Shown here: one piece after another, positions 1 to 9,602 of the stretch | How positions within the stretch are numbered: the first letter of the stretch is position 1 | Layout of the letters: each line of letters opens with the position of its first letter | Assembly: GCA_050179685.1 (NCBI GenBank) | Contig: JBFXEW010000007.1 | Span: 93,185-157,184 of the forward strand | Direction: 5' to 3' | DNA: 64,000 bases | Origin: GWE2-40-63 sp050179685 | GTDB lineage: Bacteria; Bacteroidota; Bacteroidia; Bacteroidales; SZUA-534 | Notes under the pieces: generated by a model | Databases searched by the model: none | Told to the model about the DNA's origin: nothing | What the model saw: only the letters and a program-made list of their open reading frames with translations | Made by a program: the position numbers and the translations under genes

Positions 1-1
1 A

Positions 2-937
2 AATATCGAAAGGGTATTTAATTCGCGGGTTTTGGATCGTACCAATTTAATTCTCGACATATTTGCCCAAAGAGCACAAACAGCTCACGCCAAAGTGCAG
101 GTTGAACTGGCCCAGTATCAATATTTACTACCACGGCTTACCCGCATGTGGACACACCTGGAACGACAACGTGGAGGTATTGGTCTGCGTGGTCCCGGTG
201 AAACCGAGATTGAAACCGACCGCCGGATTATCCGCGATAAGATTTCGCGTCTAAAAGAACAGCTCGAAAAAATCGACAGGCAAATGTCGACCCAGCGTAA
301 AAACCGGGGCGAAATGGTACGTGTTGCTTTAGTAGGTTACACCAACGTAGGCAAATCAACCATAATGAACCTGCTAAGCAAATCGGAAGTTTTTGCCGAA
401 AATAAACTCTTTGCCACACTCGACACCACCGTACGAAAAGTGGTAATTGGCAATCTGCCTTTCCTGCTTTCCGACACTGTCGGATTTATTCGCAAACTGC
501 CCCATGACCTGGTTGAATCGTTTAAATCGACCCTCGACGAAGTTCGCGAAGCTGATATTTTATTGCATGTTGTCGACATTTCGCATCCCAACTTCGAAGA
601 ACAAATTGAAGTGGTAAAACAAACGCTGTACGAAATTGACAAAACCGAAAAACCCACCTTCATTGTTTTTAATAAAATAGATGCTTATGAGTTTATTGAA
701 AAAGATGAAGACGATTTAACACCCAAAACCATCGATAATTATTCGCTCGAAGAGTTAAAAAAATCGTGGATGGCCAAAAACAACCTGCCCTGCATTTTTA
801 TTTCGGCCAAAGAAAAAAACAATATCGATGAGTTTAGGAACCTTATTTACGATAAAGTTCGTGAGATTCACGCCAAACGCTATCCCTACAACAATTTCCT
901 TTTCGACGATTCGTGGAAAAACGAAGTTGAAGAATAA
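2..937 (+). CDS. hflX: GTPase HflX (5' end outside window)
   Basis: Ribosome-associated GTPase of the HflX family, which splits stalled or stress-damaged ribosomes in the cytoplasm. The frame is open to the left edge and the residues there (NIERVFNSRVLDRTNLILDI) already belong to the HflX N-terminal domain, so only the first part of the gene is missing. Visible in order: the end of the N-terminal domain, the glycine-rich GGIGLRGPGETEIE segment, a coiled-coil linker, then the G domain with P-loop GYTNVGKST (about nt 335-361), G3 DTVGF and G4 FNKID. The C-terminal tail is short. It lies 15 bases before an OmpA-family gene on the same strand. The TTG at 32 is not the real start. Confidence 0.95.
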   Translation, partial: NIERVFNSRVLDRTNLILDIFAQRAQTAHAKVQVELAQYQYLLPRLTRMWTHLERQRGGIGLRGPGETEIETDRRIIRDKISRLKEQLEKIDRQMSTQRKNRGEMVRVALVGYTNVGKSTIMNLLSKSEVFAENKLFATLDTTVRKVVIGNLPFLLSDTVGFIRKLPHDLVESFKSTLDEVREADILLHVVDISHPNFEEQIEVVKQTLYEIDKTEKPTFIVFNKIDAYEFIEKDEDDLTPKTIDNYSLEELKKSWMAKNNLPCIFISAKEKNNIDEFRNLIYDKVREIHAKRYPYNNFLFDDSWKNEVEE

Positions 938-952
938 TAAAATGTTGCTGGC

Positions 953-2071
953 ATGAGTCGTTTCAGGTTTTTTATACTTGTTTTTTTTCTGTTCCAAATA
1001 AGTCTGGCCCAAAATCTGGTTCCAAACGGAAGTTTTGAACTCTACCAGCGATGTCCGGCCGATTACGTTTCCATTCAACGCTACAGCGATGTTTTTAGCT
1101 GGGAATCGCCCAACAGCGGAACTCCCGACTATTTTCATGCCTGTTCACAAAAATGTGGGGTCCCTCACAACTGGATAGGTTCAGCTGAAGCCTTCGATGG
1201 GAAAGGCTACATGGGAATTATTGGCTGCATGCAACAAATAGATCCCAACCAAATTGCTTATCGCGAATACATCAGGGTTCGATTACGCCGACCGCTGGAA
1301 GCCGGAAAAACCTATTTTGCATCGATGCAGGTTCGGCTCGGACAAAGTTGCATTATTGCCTGCAATGGTTTGGGCATGTTTTTTTCCGATAACCCGCTCA
1401 ATTCGGTTCATTCCATCAATTATCCGGTTCAAGCCGATATTGTGTTCCAACAAGATGAAATTATTCATGATAAAAATAGTTGGACTAAAGTCTGTGGTAC
1501 TTTTCAGGCCGAGGGTGGCGAGGATTATTTAATTATCGGGAATTTTTTGTCGAACCAGCAAATGGAATATCGAAACTTTGACGAAAACCTGCTGCAAACG
1601 CAAAATACAAGCCCCATGGCTTATTATTACATCGATTTTGTTGAAGTTTACGAATACCTGCCTGAGCTTAACCTTAGCTGCGAGGCTATGGAACCAGAAC
1701 CCCTGATAGCTTTCGACGGTGTTTTGCTGCGGAATCAAAAAATGGTTCTCGAAAACCTGTATTTTGAATTCGATAAAGCAATAATTTTGCCCGAGTCGCA
1801 CTTTGAACTCGACAAACTGGCAGCGCTTCTGCTCCAAAAAACACAATTAAAATTACACATCTATGGCCATACCGATAAGGTAGGAACTGATGAATACAAT
1901 CAACAACTTTCGGAAGAAAGGGCACTTGCCGTTCGCAATTACCTGCTGGCAAAAGGGGTGTCGCGCTTTCGCATAGTAACGCAGGGCTTTGGAAGTTCAA
2001 AACCTGTATCGAACGAAAATAACGAAGAAGGAGACCGTTTAAACCGCAGGGTTGAGATTGAAGTTAAATAA
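953..2071 (+). CDS. OmpA-family outer membrane protein
   Basis: Secreted envelope protein of 372 residues. A signal peptide covers about residues 1-19 (FFILVFFLFQISLAQ). The central 220 residues begin NLVPNGSFELYQRCP, a pattern seen in jelly-roll or carbohydrate-binding-like modules of Bacteroidota secreted proteins, and contain several cysteines. Residues about 265-372 are a typical OmpA peptidoglycan-binding domain (NLYFEFDKA, HIYGHTDKVGT, LSEERALAVRNYLL, LNRRVEI). The domain order suggests a protein tethered to peptidoglycan with a lumenal or surface ligand-binding part. It follows hflX closely and converges with the SGNH hydrolase gene 16 bases downstream. The ligand is unknown. Confidence 0.85.
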   Translation: MSRFRFFILVFFLFQISLAQNLVPNGSFELYQRCPADYVSIQRYSDVFSWESPNSGTPDYFHACSQKCGVPHNWIGSAEAFDGKGYMGIIGCMQQIDPNQIAYREYIRVRLRRPLEAGKTYFASMQVRLGQSCIIACNGLGMFFSDNPLNSVHSINYPVQADIVFQQDEIIHDKNSWTKVCGTFQAEGGEDYLIIGNFLSNQQMEYRNFDENLLQTQNTSPMAYYYIDFVEVYEYLPELNLSCEAMEPEPLIAFDGVLLRNQKMVLENLYFEFDKAIILPESHFELDKLAALLLQKTQLKLHIYGHTDKVGTDEYNQQLSEERALAVRNYLLAKGVSRFRIVTQGFGSSKPVSNENNEEGDRLNRRVEIEVK

Positions 2072-2087
2072 AACCCGAAGTATCAAC

Positions 2088-3377
2088 TTAAGGTTTTAGC
2101 TGCAACTCGCGAAGCATGTGTGCATCGTAAGCTTTTAAAAAAGCCACAAAAAACAATTGAGCCTGATACTCGTAACCTTTTTGGGTAAAATGCAGGTAAT
2201 CGGAATGAGCCAGACCAAAAGCCCGCCATGCATCCATGGAACCGGCTCCTCCCATTAAAGAATAAAAATCCCAATAAGCCAGTTGATTTTGCTCCGCTTG
2301 ACTTTTAATAATTTCTGAAGCACGAGCCGCAGCTGCATTTACCTGAATCCTTTTAATGCGGTGATCGCCCGGCGTAGTTAATAAAACAGCTGCTTCAGGT
2401 GCCGCCTGCTTAATATAATGCAGCAAACTATCAACTTTTTTCCTAAAATCTGCGGTATCAAAAACATTGGTATAACTATCGTTGGTGCCCAGCGATACAA
2501 TTATCCAATCGGGATTTAAAGCATTCAGATGAGGAACAAAATAGTCACATCTCAGATAAGATTCGTACTGTGCCCCGTTAACTCCCACCGTGTGATAAAT
2601 AATTCCCGGATCGTTGCTGTCGAAATTCATTCCATATAAGGTAAATTCCTTTTGCGCTTCGTTTTGCTTTTGCAGTTCCAGCGTAACTTGTTCCAAATCG
2701 CGATGGAATTCAAAAAGGGTAAATCCCTTTTCGGGAAAAGCCTGAACCGATTTTACCATGTCGTTTGGCTTTATCTTCAAAGCATAATTTTCAGGACCAA
2801 AGGCATGAAAAACCATCAAACGATCGAAATCGTATCCGGCTAAAGCCTGATCGGTAATTCTGATATGTATGGAAGCATTGGCATCTAAAGTTTTTATTGA
2901 TATGCCCGAAAGTCCTAACTCACAATTCCTTTCTTTTTCCACATTCCGGCAACTTTCCCAAACTCCGGTTGACGATACCGAGTAATTTAATGGATTATTT
3001 GTTCCGGCAACTTTGTAGGGGAAAATAAATCCACGCCCGCCCATAGCCCCTAAAAAGAAAGTTTGTAAACGCTTGCGAAAATGACCCGAAAAAAAATCGG
3101 CTTGCAAATGTGAATCACCAATGTGCACAATGCGAACCTTGCCTGAACCTTTTAGCCCGACTTCGGTAAATTTTTCGAATAATTGCCGGTAAGCCAGCGA
3201 TGAATCGGGAATTACCAGCTTATTCACGCCCTGATTAACAAAGGGATAGGACTCCAGTTCAAAAGGATTGTCCTGCGCTATACTTTCTGTTGTGGTAAAA
3301 GCTAAAAAAACCAATCCAAAAAAGACCGCTAAAAAATAATGCCTTTTAATTAATTTTATTGATGCAGTTTTATTCAT
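2088..3377 (-). CDS. SGNH/GDSL-type hydrolase, secreted
   Basis: Exported esterase-like protein of about 429 residues. All SGNH blocks are visible: HIGDSH with the nucleophile serine, a glycine-containing oxyanion segment, SLGTNDSY (GxND) and the C-terminal DYLHFTQKG (DxxH) that completes the triad. The ATG at 3377 is preferred because it puts a signal peptide (MNKTASIKLIKRHYFLAVFF...AQ) at the N-terminus; the reading frame runs further upstream, but that part overlaps the end of lysS and looks non-coding. Related Bacteroidota proteins are deacetylases or esterases of envelope or dietary glycans; the substrate here cannot be read from sequence. A terminator separates it from lysS. Confidence 0.85.
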   Translation of the reverse strand: MNKTASIKLIKRHYFLAVFFGLVFLAFTTTESIAQDNPFELESYPFVNQGVNKLVIPDSSLAYRQLFEKFTEVGLKGSGKVRIVHIGDSHLQADFFSGHFRKRLQTFFLGAMGGRGFIFPYKVAGTNNPLNYSVSSTGVWESCRNVEKERNCELGLSGISIKTLDANASIHIRITDQALAGYDFDRLMVFHAFGPENYALKIKPNDMVKSVQAFPEKGFTLFEFHRDLEQVTLELQKQNEAQKEFTLYGMNFDSNDPGIIYHTVGVNGAQYESYLRCDYFVPHLNALNPDWIIVSLGTNDSYTNVFDTADFRKKVDSLLHYIKQAAPEAAVLLTTPGDHRIKRIQVNAAAARASEIIKSQAEQNQLAYWDFYSLMGGAGSMDAWRAFGLAHSDYLHFTQKGYEYQAQLFFVAFLKAYDAHMLRELQLKP

Positions 3378-3399
3378 AAGTAAGTGAGCGAATAAAACG

Positions 3400-3421
3400 A
3401 AAGCTCCAATGGTGGAGCTTT
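3400..3421 (-). terminator. Intrinsic terminator after lysS
   Basis: Perfect 9-base inverted repeat AAAGCTCCA / TGGAGCTTT with a 4-base loop, followed on the minus strand by a T-rich tract (CGTTTTATT). It sits just after the lysS stop and before the SGNH hydrolase start. Confidence 0.75.
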
Positions 3422-3432
3422 CTGAATTATCG

Positions 3433-5154
3433 TTAGGCCAACCATTGCTCCACATCGGGCAATTGCAAGGCATTTATTTCCAATTTATTTTTTTTGCGGT
3501 AAGCATTCAGTTTTTGATGGATCTGAGTGGCTTTTTCTTCTTTCATTTTAACTACCGAAGTATAACCTGCTTTAATTACATGTTCAGCCCAAACTTCGGG
3601 CACACCTATCTTAACAAAATCTTCGGGCCCATCGGTTTTTACCTTTTTCTCAGGACGCATTTGCGGGAAAAACAACACATCCTGAATACTGTCCTGGCCG
3701 GTCATAAACATGGTAAGTCGGTCGATACCAATTCCCATTCCCGAGGTAGGAGGCATTCCGTATTCCAAAGCGCGTACAAAATCATGATCGATAAACATGG
3801 CCTCGTCGTCGCCTTTTTCCGACAGCTTTAATTGCTCCTGAAAACGTTCCAGCTGATCAATCGGATCGTTCAACTCGGTATAAGCGTTGCAAAGTTCTTT
3901 TCCGTTTACCATTAATTCAAAGCGCTCGGTAAGTTCCGGATTGTCGCGGTGCTTTTTACACAAAGGCGACATTTCAACCGGATAATCGATGATAAATGTA
4001 GGTTGAATCATGTGATGCTCACACTTCTCCCCAAAAATTTCATCAATAATTTTACCTTTTCCAAACGATTCATCAATCTCAATATGCAAGTCTTTACAAA
4101 CCTGACGTAACTGCTCCTCATTCATTCCGGTAATATCAATGCCTGTATGTTCTTTTATAGCATCAAGCATAGTTAACCGACGGTAAGGCGCTTTAAAATC
4201 GACTTCTTTATCGCCAATCTTTACTTTTGTAGTTCCGTGTAGCGCAAGAGCAACGCGTTCAAGCATTTCCTCGGTAAATTCCATCATCCAGTGATAGTCT
4301 TTATAAGCTACATAAATTTCCATTACCGTAAACTCCGGATTATGGGTACGATCCATTCCCTCGTTGCGGAAATCTTTGGCAAATTCATAAACCCCGTCGA
4401 AACCACCAACAATAAGCCGCTTAAGGTACAATTCGTTGGCAATTCGTAAATACAAGGGCATGTTCAATGCATTGTGATGCGTAATAAACGGACGGGCAGC
4501 AGCTCCTCCCGGAATGGGTTGCAAAATGGGTGTTTCCACCTCAAGATAACCCAGTTCGTTAAACATCTGGCGCATGGTATTAATAATTTTTGCGCGCTTA
4601 ATAAACACATCTTTCACGTTAGGATTAACTACCAAATCGACATAACGCTGGCGATACCTTTGTTCGGGATCGGTAAAAGCATCGTAGGTTTTGCCGTCTT
4701 TCTCTTTTACTATAGGCAATACACGTAACGATTTACTCAAAACCGTAAACTCCTTTACATACACACTTTTCTCTCCCACCTGGGTTACAAATGCATGTCC
4801 TTTTACTCCAATAAAATCACCAATATCGAGCAGGCGCTTAAAAACGGTATTGTAAAGAGTTTTATCTTCGCCCGGACAAATTTCATCGCGGTTAAAATAA
4901 ACCTGGATGCGTCCTTTTTCGTCCATCAACTCAATAAACGAAGCCTTCCCCATGATGCGGCGACTCATAATTCTACCCGCCAAACTTACTTCCTGATAAT
5001 TATTCTTCTCAGGATCGTAGTTCTCACGGATATCCTGAGTGGTGGTATCTACATGGTACATGGCCTGTGGATAAGGCTCTATACCCAAACTTCGCAACTC
5101 TTCTAACGATTGGCGACGGATAATTTCCTGCTCGCTCAATTCCGATATACTCAT
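3433..5154 (-). CDS. lysS: Lysyl-tRNA synthetase, class II
   Basis: Charges tRNA-Lys with lysine in the cytoplasm. At 573 residues it has the N-terminal OB-fold anticodon-binding domain (about residues 55-160, SLAGRIMSRRIMGKASF), then the class II catalytic core with motif 2 (EFAKDFRNEGMDRTHNPEF) and motif 3 (GMGIGIDRLTMFMTG). The last 75 or so residues, after FFPQMRPEKK, form an extension absent from E. coli LysS but usual in Bacteroidota. Transcribed alone from a TATCTTTG -7 element and ended by a hairpin terminator. Confidence 0.97.
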   Translation of the reverse strand: MSISELSEQEIIRRQSLEELRSLGIEPYPQAMYHVDTTTQDIRENYDPEKNNYQEVSLAGRIMSRRIMGKASFIELMDEKGRIQVYFNRDEICPGEDKTLYNTVFKRLLDIGDFIGVKGHAFVTQVGEKSVYVKEFTVLSKSLRVLPIVKEKDGKTYDAFTDPEQRYRQRYVDLVVNPNVKDVFIKRAKIINTMRQMFNELGYLEVETPILQPIPGGAAARPFITHHNALNMPLYLRIANELYLKRLIVGGFDGVYEFAKDFRNEGMDRTHNPEFTVMEIYVAYKDYHWMMEFTEEMLERVALALHGTTKVKIGDKEVDFKAPYRRLTMLDAIKEHTGIDITGMNEEQLRQVCKDLHIEIDESFGKGKIIDEIFGEKCEHHMIQPTFIIDYPVEMSPLCKKHRDNPELTERFELMVNGKELCNAYTELNDPIDQLERFQEQLKLSEKGDDEAMFIDHDFVRALEYGMPPTSGMGIGIDRLTMFMTGQDSIQDVLFFPQMRPEKKVKTDGPEDFVKIGVPEVWAEHVIKAGYTSVVKMKEEKATQIHQKLNAYRKKNKLEINALQLPDVEQWLA

Positions 5155-5209
5155 AATTTGTTTGGTTTAAGCGTTAGTCTGCTTTAAATTAGTTATTTGA
5201 AAATTGATG

Positions 5210-5217
5210 CAAAGATA
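5210..5217 (-). promoter_or_regulatory. Putative -7 element of lysS
   Basis: On the minus strand this reads TATCTTTG, a full match to TAnnTTTG, 56 bases before the lysS start. No clear TTTG -33 element at the right distance. The gene-free stretch 5155-5468 otherwise shows only AT-rich sequence; I see no RNA gene there. Confidence 0.55.
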
Positions 5218-5468
5218 TAATTTTAACGCAAAGTTATCATTGTACAGCCCGATAAAGCCTTTCAAAAAAAAGTTGCAAAAAATTATCCTAATTTTAAAAT
5301 GCCCGCAATAAATCACAACTTATTACGTATGATACAAATATTTTACTTCGCGCTGAGACAAAAATTGTGACGCATATCATTTTTTTTGCCCTGCCATTTA
5401 AGCTAAATAAGTATAACCCAAAAACGAAAAAGTCGTTTAATTTACCGTGTGTTGATTAGTAATAGTTT

Positions 5469-6008
5469 ATGAAAAGAAACCTTCTCAAATTCCGGATTCA
5501 GTTTAGAAAGAAAAACCTGATGCGGTTATTTTTAAACCCCAACGAAACGCCGCTGCGCAAATCGGTTGCCATGGCTTTAGGTGTATTTATTGGGGTTATA
5601 CCAATTTGGGGAGGTCAAATTATAGGAGGTTTGGCATCGGCACAATACTTTAAGCTGAACAAACCACTTGTGGTTATTGGCACTTACATCAATTTAACGC
5701 CTTTGTTTCCCTTAATTGCATTTCTGAGTTTAAAACTGGGCTTTTTGTTAGCTAACCAATCGGTAAGCTTACCCGCTTTAAGCCAAATAAATTTTGATTT
5801 GCTTCAAACCTATTTCTGGTATTTTTTAATTGGCAGTATTCCGGTAGCTGCAATTACCGCAGCTTTTTTTGGATTAGCCACTTATGCCGGCATTTACCTG
5901 TTTCGCTTTTTAAAATTCCAAACCAAACAAAGGGTAAATGCGTTAAAAATTCCAGTTCAAAACATGGTACAAACACCGCCTTTTTTCGAAAACAAGGTTT
6001 CATTATAA
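5469..6008 (+). CDS. DUF2062 membrane protein
   Basis: Inner-membrane protein of 179 residues. The segment NPNETPLRKSVAMALGVFIGVIP followed by two or three hydrophobic helices (about residues 35-60, 75-95 and 120-150) is the DUF2062 signature. In other genomes this domain occurs alone or fused to glycosyltransferases; its biochemical role is not known. The N-terminus is strongly basic (cytoplasmic) and the C-terminal 30 residues are polar. It stands alone, with no obvious operon partner; lipA downstream has its own promoter. Confidence 0.85.
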   Translation: MKRNLLKFRIQFRKKNLMRLFLNPNETPLRKSVAMALGVFIGVIPIWGGQIIGGLASAQYFKLNKPLVVIGTYINLTPLFPLIAFLSLKLGFLLANQSVSLPALSQINFDLLQTYFWYFLIGSIPVAAITAAFFGLATYAGIYLFRFLKFQTKQRVNALKIPVQNMVQTPPFFENKVSL

Positions 6009-6080
6009 AGGTATTGTAAATACTGCCTATAAACATTTTGCTATTCCTAAAAATGTAAGTCTTCAAAAGTTTATTTTTGC

Positions 6081-6088
6081 TACTTTTG
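6081..6088 (+). promoter_or_regulatory. -7 promoter element of lipA
   Basis: TACTTTTG, full match to the Bacteroidota -7 consensus, 21 bases before the lipA ATG at 6110. It lies inside the longer open frame and so supports the internal start. Confidence 0.65.
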
Positions 6089-6109
6089 TGCCTTCAAATC
6101 CAAGGTAAA

Positions 6110-6973
6110 ATGAACAAAAATAATACACCCATTCCGCGTAAACCGGAATGGCTCAAAATTAAAATTCCCAAAGCTCAGGTCAACAAAAACATCAATGGCC
6201 TGGTAATATCGCAAAAACTACACACCATTTGCGAAAGTGGTAATTGCCCCAATGCCGGCGATTGCTGGGGACGAGGAACAGCAACTTTTATGATTCTGGG
6301 CGATATTTGTACCCGTGCCTGTAAATTCTGCAACGTAAAAACCGGCAAACCTTTGCCTGTTGATATCGAAGAACCACAAAAAGTTGCTGAAAGTATTCAG
6401 GCTCTAAAGCTAAAACATGCTGTAATTACTTCAGTCGATCGCGACGATTTGCCCGATGGTGGCGCCTCAGTGTGGGTTGAGACCATTCAAAAAATTAAAG
6501 CATTAAACCCAAACACAACCATTGAAGTGCTAATTCCTGATTTTGATGGAAAACCCGAATTGATTCAACAGATTATTGATGCCAAACCCGAAGTAATTTC
6601 TCACAATCTGGAAACGGTTAAACGCTTAACACCCCAGGTTCGTAGCAAAGCAAAATACACCACCAGCCTTAAGGTGCTAAAGCAAATTGCCGATTCAGGA
6701 ATTGTTGCCAAAAGTGGCATTATGCTGGGCTTAGGCGAACTGCCCGATGAAATTCTTGAAACCATGGACGATCTGCGCCATGTAAATTGCAAAGTAATGA
6801 CCATTGGCCAATACCTGCAACCTACACGCAACCACCATCCGGTTATGGAATACGTGCATCCCGACATTTTTGCAAACTACGAAAAAGCCGGACTCGAAAA
6901 AGGATTCTCATTTGTTGAAAGCAGCCCCTTAGTGCGTTCGTCGTATAAAGCCGATCGCCATGTGAATGCCTGA
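6110..6973 (+). CDS. lipA: Lipoyl synthase
   Basis: Radical SAM enzyme that inserts two sulfurs into protein-bound octanoyl groups to make lipoate. The 287-residue protein carries both clusters: the auxiliary CESGNCPNAGDCW (CX4CX5C) and the radical SAM CTRACKFCNV (CX3CX2C). The C-terminal serine ligand region is present as SSPLVRSSY. The ATG at 6110 is chosen because it starts MNKNNTPIPRKPEWLK as in relatives and because a -7 element overlaps the upstream codons. lipB follows 29 bases downstream, so the two steps of lipoate synthesis are encoded together. Confidence 0.97.
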   Translation: MNKNNTPIPRKPEWLKIKIPKAQVNKNINGLVISQKLHTICESGNCPNAGDCWGRGTATFMILGDICTRACKFCNVKTGKPLPVDIEEPQKVAESIQALKLKHAVITSVDRDDLPDGGASVWVETIQKIKALNPNTTIEVLIPDFDGKPELIQQIIDAKPEVISHNLETVKRLTPQVRSKAKYTTSLKVLKQIADSGIVAKSGIMLGLGELPDEILETMDDLRHVNCKVMTIGQYLQPTRNHHPVMEYVHPDIFANYEKAGLEKGFSFVESSPLVRSSYKADRHVNA

Positions 6974-7002
6974 TTTTTATTATCAGAAAATTAAAAACTA
7001 CT

Positions 7003-7683
7003 ATGAAAGACGTTCGATTTAAAGATTTAGGATCTATAGAATACAAAAACGCCTGGAATTATCAGGAAGCGCGTTTTGATGAAGTAATGCAAGGCAAACT
7101 AAGTAAAAATCCGCACCCGAGTTACCTGCTTTTTTGCGAACATCCTCATGTTTTTACCTTGGGTAAAAGCGGCGACGAACACAATTTTCTGATTCACGAA
7201 GATTTTTTAAAAAAAATAAACGCCACTTACTACCAAACCAATCGTGGTGGCGACATTACCTATCATGGCCCCGGACAATTGGTGGGTTATCCTATTTTAG
7301 ATTTAGAAGTTTTTAACGTAGCTCTTAAGGACTATATTTTTAAACTGGAAGAAGCTATTATTAAAACCATTGCCGATTATGGAATTGTGGGACATCATTA
7401 TAAAGGAGCAACCGGTGTCTGGCTCGATGTGGATATTCCTGAAAAAACGCGTAAAATTTGTGCCATTGGGGTAAAAGCCAGCCGCTTTGTAACCATGCAT
7501 GGATTTGCTTTAAATGTAAATACGAACCTGAACTATTTTACCTACATCAATCCTTGCGGTTTTACCGACAAAGGCGTAACCTCAATGGAAAAAGAACTGG
7601 GTAGAACCGTCGATTTTGATGAGGTAAAAGAAAAAGCAAAAAAATACCTGATAGAAGTATTTGGCATGAAGCTAGTTGACTAG
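7003..7683 (+). CDS. lipB: Octanoyltransferase
   Basis: Moves octanoyl groups from acyl carrier protein to the lipoyl domains of 2-oxoacid dehydrogenases and the glycine cleavage H protein. The 226-residue protein shows the family motifs CEHPHVFTLGKSG, RGGDITYHGPGQLVGYPI, the catalytic lysine in IGVKASRFVTMHG, and the catalytic cysteine in INPCGFTDKGVTS. Its product is the substrate of LipA encoded just upstream, and the two are probably co-transcribed. Confidence 0.97.
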   Translation: MKDVRFKDLGSIEYKNAWNYQEARFDEVMQGKLSKNPHPSYLLFCEHPHVFTLGKSGDEHNFLIHEDFLKKINATYYQTNRGGDITYHGPGQLVGYPILDLEVFNVALKDYIFKLEEAIIKTIADYGIVGHHYKGATGVWLDVDIPEKTRKICAIGVKASRFVTMHGFALNVNTNLNYFTYINPCGFTDKGVTSMEKELGRTVDFDEVKEKAKKYLIEVFGMKLVD

Positions 7684-7819
7684 AACCAGCCTGTTCCCCT
7701 GCTAAAACTTACCCTTTAAAACACCTTTCTTAGGCCAAGTTTTAGTAATTTCGTGCGTTCAATCATACAACATTTACGAATCGGAACGACTGCTTTAGGG
7801 CAGCACTAAATATATCATC

Positions 7820-9544
7820 ATGCAAAAACAATGGATTATCAAGCCTGAGGCTTCCCATGAGCTTATTGACGAACTTTCGACAGCTATTAATGTAAGTAAA
7901 CCAGTTGCCAACCTGCTTATTCAGCGGGGAATTACAACATTCGATGCCGCAAAAAAATTCTTCCGTCCCAACCTTCACGAACTATACGATCCTTTTTTAA
8001 TGAAAGATATGCACTTGGCGGTAAGCCGCCTCGAAATGGCTATCAATAATCAGGAAGGAGTTATGGTTTATGGCGATTACGATGTAGATGGAACTACCTC
8101 GGTTTCGATGATGTATTCTTTTTTAAGAAATAAATTAAAAAACCTGCATTACTACATTCCCGACCGCTACCACGAAGGCTATGGCATTTCGTTTAAGGGA
8201 ATCGATACCGCACAAGAAAAAGGTTGCTCGCTGATAATTGCATTGGACTGTGGCATAAAAGCCATTCAAAAAGTAGATTATGCCAACGAAAAGGGAATCG
8301 ATTTTATAATATGCGACCATCATGAACCGGGCGATGAAATTCCAGCTGCTGTTGCTGTACTCGATCCCAAACGACCCGATTGCAATTATCCGTTTAAAGA
8401 ATTATCGGCTTGTGGCGTTGGTTTCAAATTTATTCAGGCAATTGCTGCGCAAACCAACATCCCATTTTATAAAATTGAACATTACCTCGATCTGGTTGTG
8501 GTAAGCATTGCATCCGATATTGTTCCCATAGTTGATGAGAACCGAATAATGGCTTATTTCGGTTTGAAACGCTTAAACTCAAAACCCCGCATCGGATTAA
8601 AAGCCATTTTAGATGTGGCTGAAATTCAACCGGGAAATTTAAAAATTAACGATTTGGTTTTTAAAGTCGGGCCACGCATCAACGCCGCCGGGCGCATGGA
8701 ACAAGGGCGGTATTCGGTCGATTTATTGGTTTGCAAAGAAAAAGAGCACGCTGCGGCTATGGCCGGAAAAATTGATGAAGATAACAAAGAACGCAAATGG
8801 TTCGACGGAAACATTACCAAAGAAGCGCTGGCCATGATTGAAGAAAATCCGGCACTTCAAGCCCGCAAATCGACCGTATTATACAACCCCGAGTGGCACA
8901 AAGGAGTTATTGGCATTGTGGCGTCACGAATTATTGACTATTACTACAAACCTACCATAATATTAACCCGCTCGAACGGATTTGTAACCGGTTCGGCCCG
9001 CTCAGTCAGCGGATTCAATTTATACCAGGCCATTGAACAATGTCAGGACTTACTTGAAAATTTTGGCGGGCACATGTATGCTGCCGGATTAACTTTAAAA
9101 GAGGAAAATGTAGAACCTTTTATTCAATGTTTCGAAAAAGCGGTTCAGAAAATGATAACTCCGGAAAGCGAAATTCAGAAAATTGAAGTTGACGAAGTGA
9201 TTCAACTCAACCAGATTAACCAAAAGTTTTTTAAAGTACTGGAACAGTTTGAACCTTTTGGACCGGGTAACATGACCCCGATATTTGTGGCAAAAAATGT
9301 AATAGATACCGGATATGCACAATGCGTTGGTTCAGAAAACGAACACCTGAAACTAACCTTGTCTGATGAGGACAGTAGAAGCAGTTATCCCGCCATTGCT
9401 TTTCGTCAGTCGGTTCATTTCGATGCCATTGTTAACAGCCAACCGTTCGATGTATGTTTTAATTTGGAAGAAAACAATTTCAGAGGAAAAACATCCATCC
9501 AAATAAAAGTACGCGACATTGTGCCATCAAAGAAGGTAAATTAA
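7820..9544 (+). CDS. recJ: Single-stranded-DNA-specific exonuclease RecJ
   Basis: 5'-3' exonuclease for single-stranded DNA in recombination and base-excision repair. DHH-domain metal motifs are all present: YGDYDVDGTTS (motif I), ALDCGIKA, CDHHEPG (DHH), then the DHHA1 half with GPRINAAGRM, HKGVIGIVASRI and GSARSVSGFN...GGHMYAAGL. The length of 574 residues is usual. The ATG at 7820 begins MQKQWIIKP, like relatives. A weak -7 candidate (TAATTTCG, 7746-7753) lies upstream, and a strong terminator follows. Confidence 0.96.
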   Translation: MQKQWIIKPEASHELIDELSTAINVSKPVANLLIQRGITTFDAAKKFFRPNLHELYDPFLMKDMHLAVSRLEMAINNQEGVMVYGDYDVDGTTSVSMMYSFLRNKLKNLHYYIPDRYHEGYGISFKGIDTAQEKGCSLIIALDCGIKAIQKVDYANEKGIDFIICDHHEPGDEIPAAVAVLDPKRPDCNYPFKELSACGVGFKFIQAIAAQTNIPFYKIEHYLDLVVVSIASDIVPIVDENRIMAYFGLKRLNSKPRIGLKAILDVAEIQPGNLKINDLVFKVGPRINAAGRMEQGRYSVDLLVCKEKEHAAAMAGKIDEDNKERKWFDGNITKEALAMIEENPALQARKSTVLYNPEWHKGVIGIVASRIIDYYYKPTIILTRSNGFVTGSARSVSGFNLYQAIEQCQDLLENFGGHMYAAGLTLKEENVEPFIQCFEKAVQKMITPESEIQKIEVDEVIQLNQINQKFFKVLEQFEPFGPGNMTPIFVAKNVIDTGYAQCVGSENEHLKLTLSDEDSRSSYPAIAFRQSVHFDAIVNSQPFDVCFNLEENNFRGKTSIQIKVRDIVPSKKVN

Positions 9545-9548
9545 TAAA

Positions 9549-9582
9549 CAAAAAAGGTTGAACTTTAAGCTCAACCTTTTTT
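9549..9582 (+). terminator. Intrinsic terminator between recJ and cheW
   Basis: AAAAAAGGTTGA and TCAACCTTTTTT form a 12-base stem with a 9-base loop, ending in a T-run on both strands. It can serve the convergent recJ and cheW. Confidence 0.85.
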
Positions 9583-9602
9583 GTTTTATCGGAATTCCCT
9601 AT

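Noticed and set aside
2088..3473. Longer N-terminus of the SGNH hydrolase from 3473
   Set aside because: The extra 32 codons overlap the lysS stop and terminator and would hide the signal peptide.
3409..3831. 140-codon plus-strand frame
   Set aside because: Antisense to lysS and crosses its terminator hairpin.
5155..5468. Riboswitch or small RNA upstream of lysS or the DUF2062 gene
   Set aside because: No conserved aptamer motif (such as a lysine riboswitch) and no clear long-range pairing seen.
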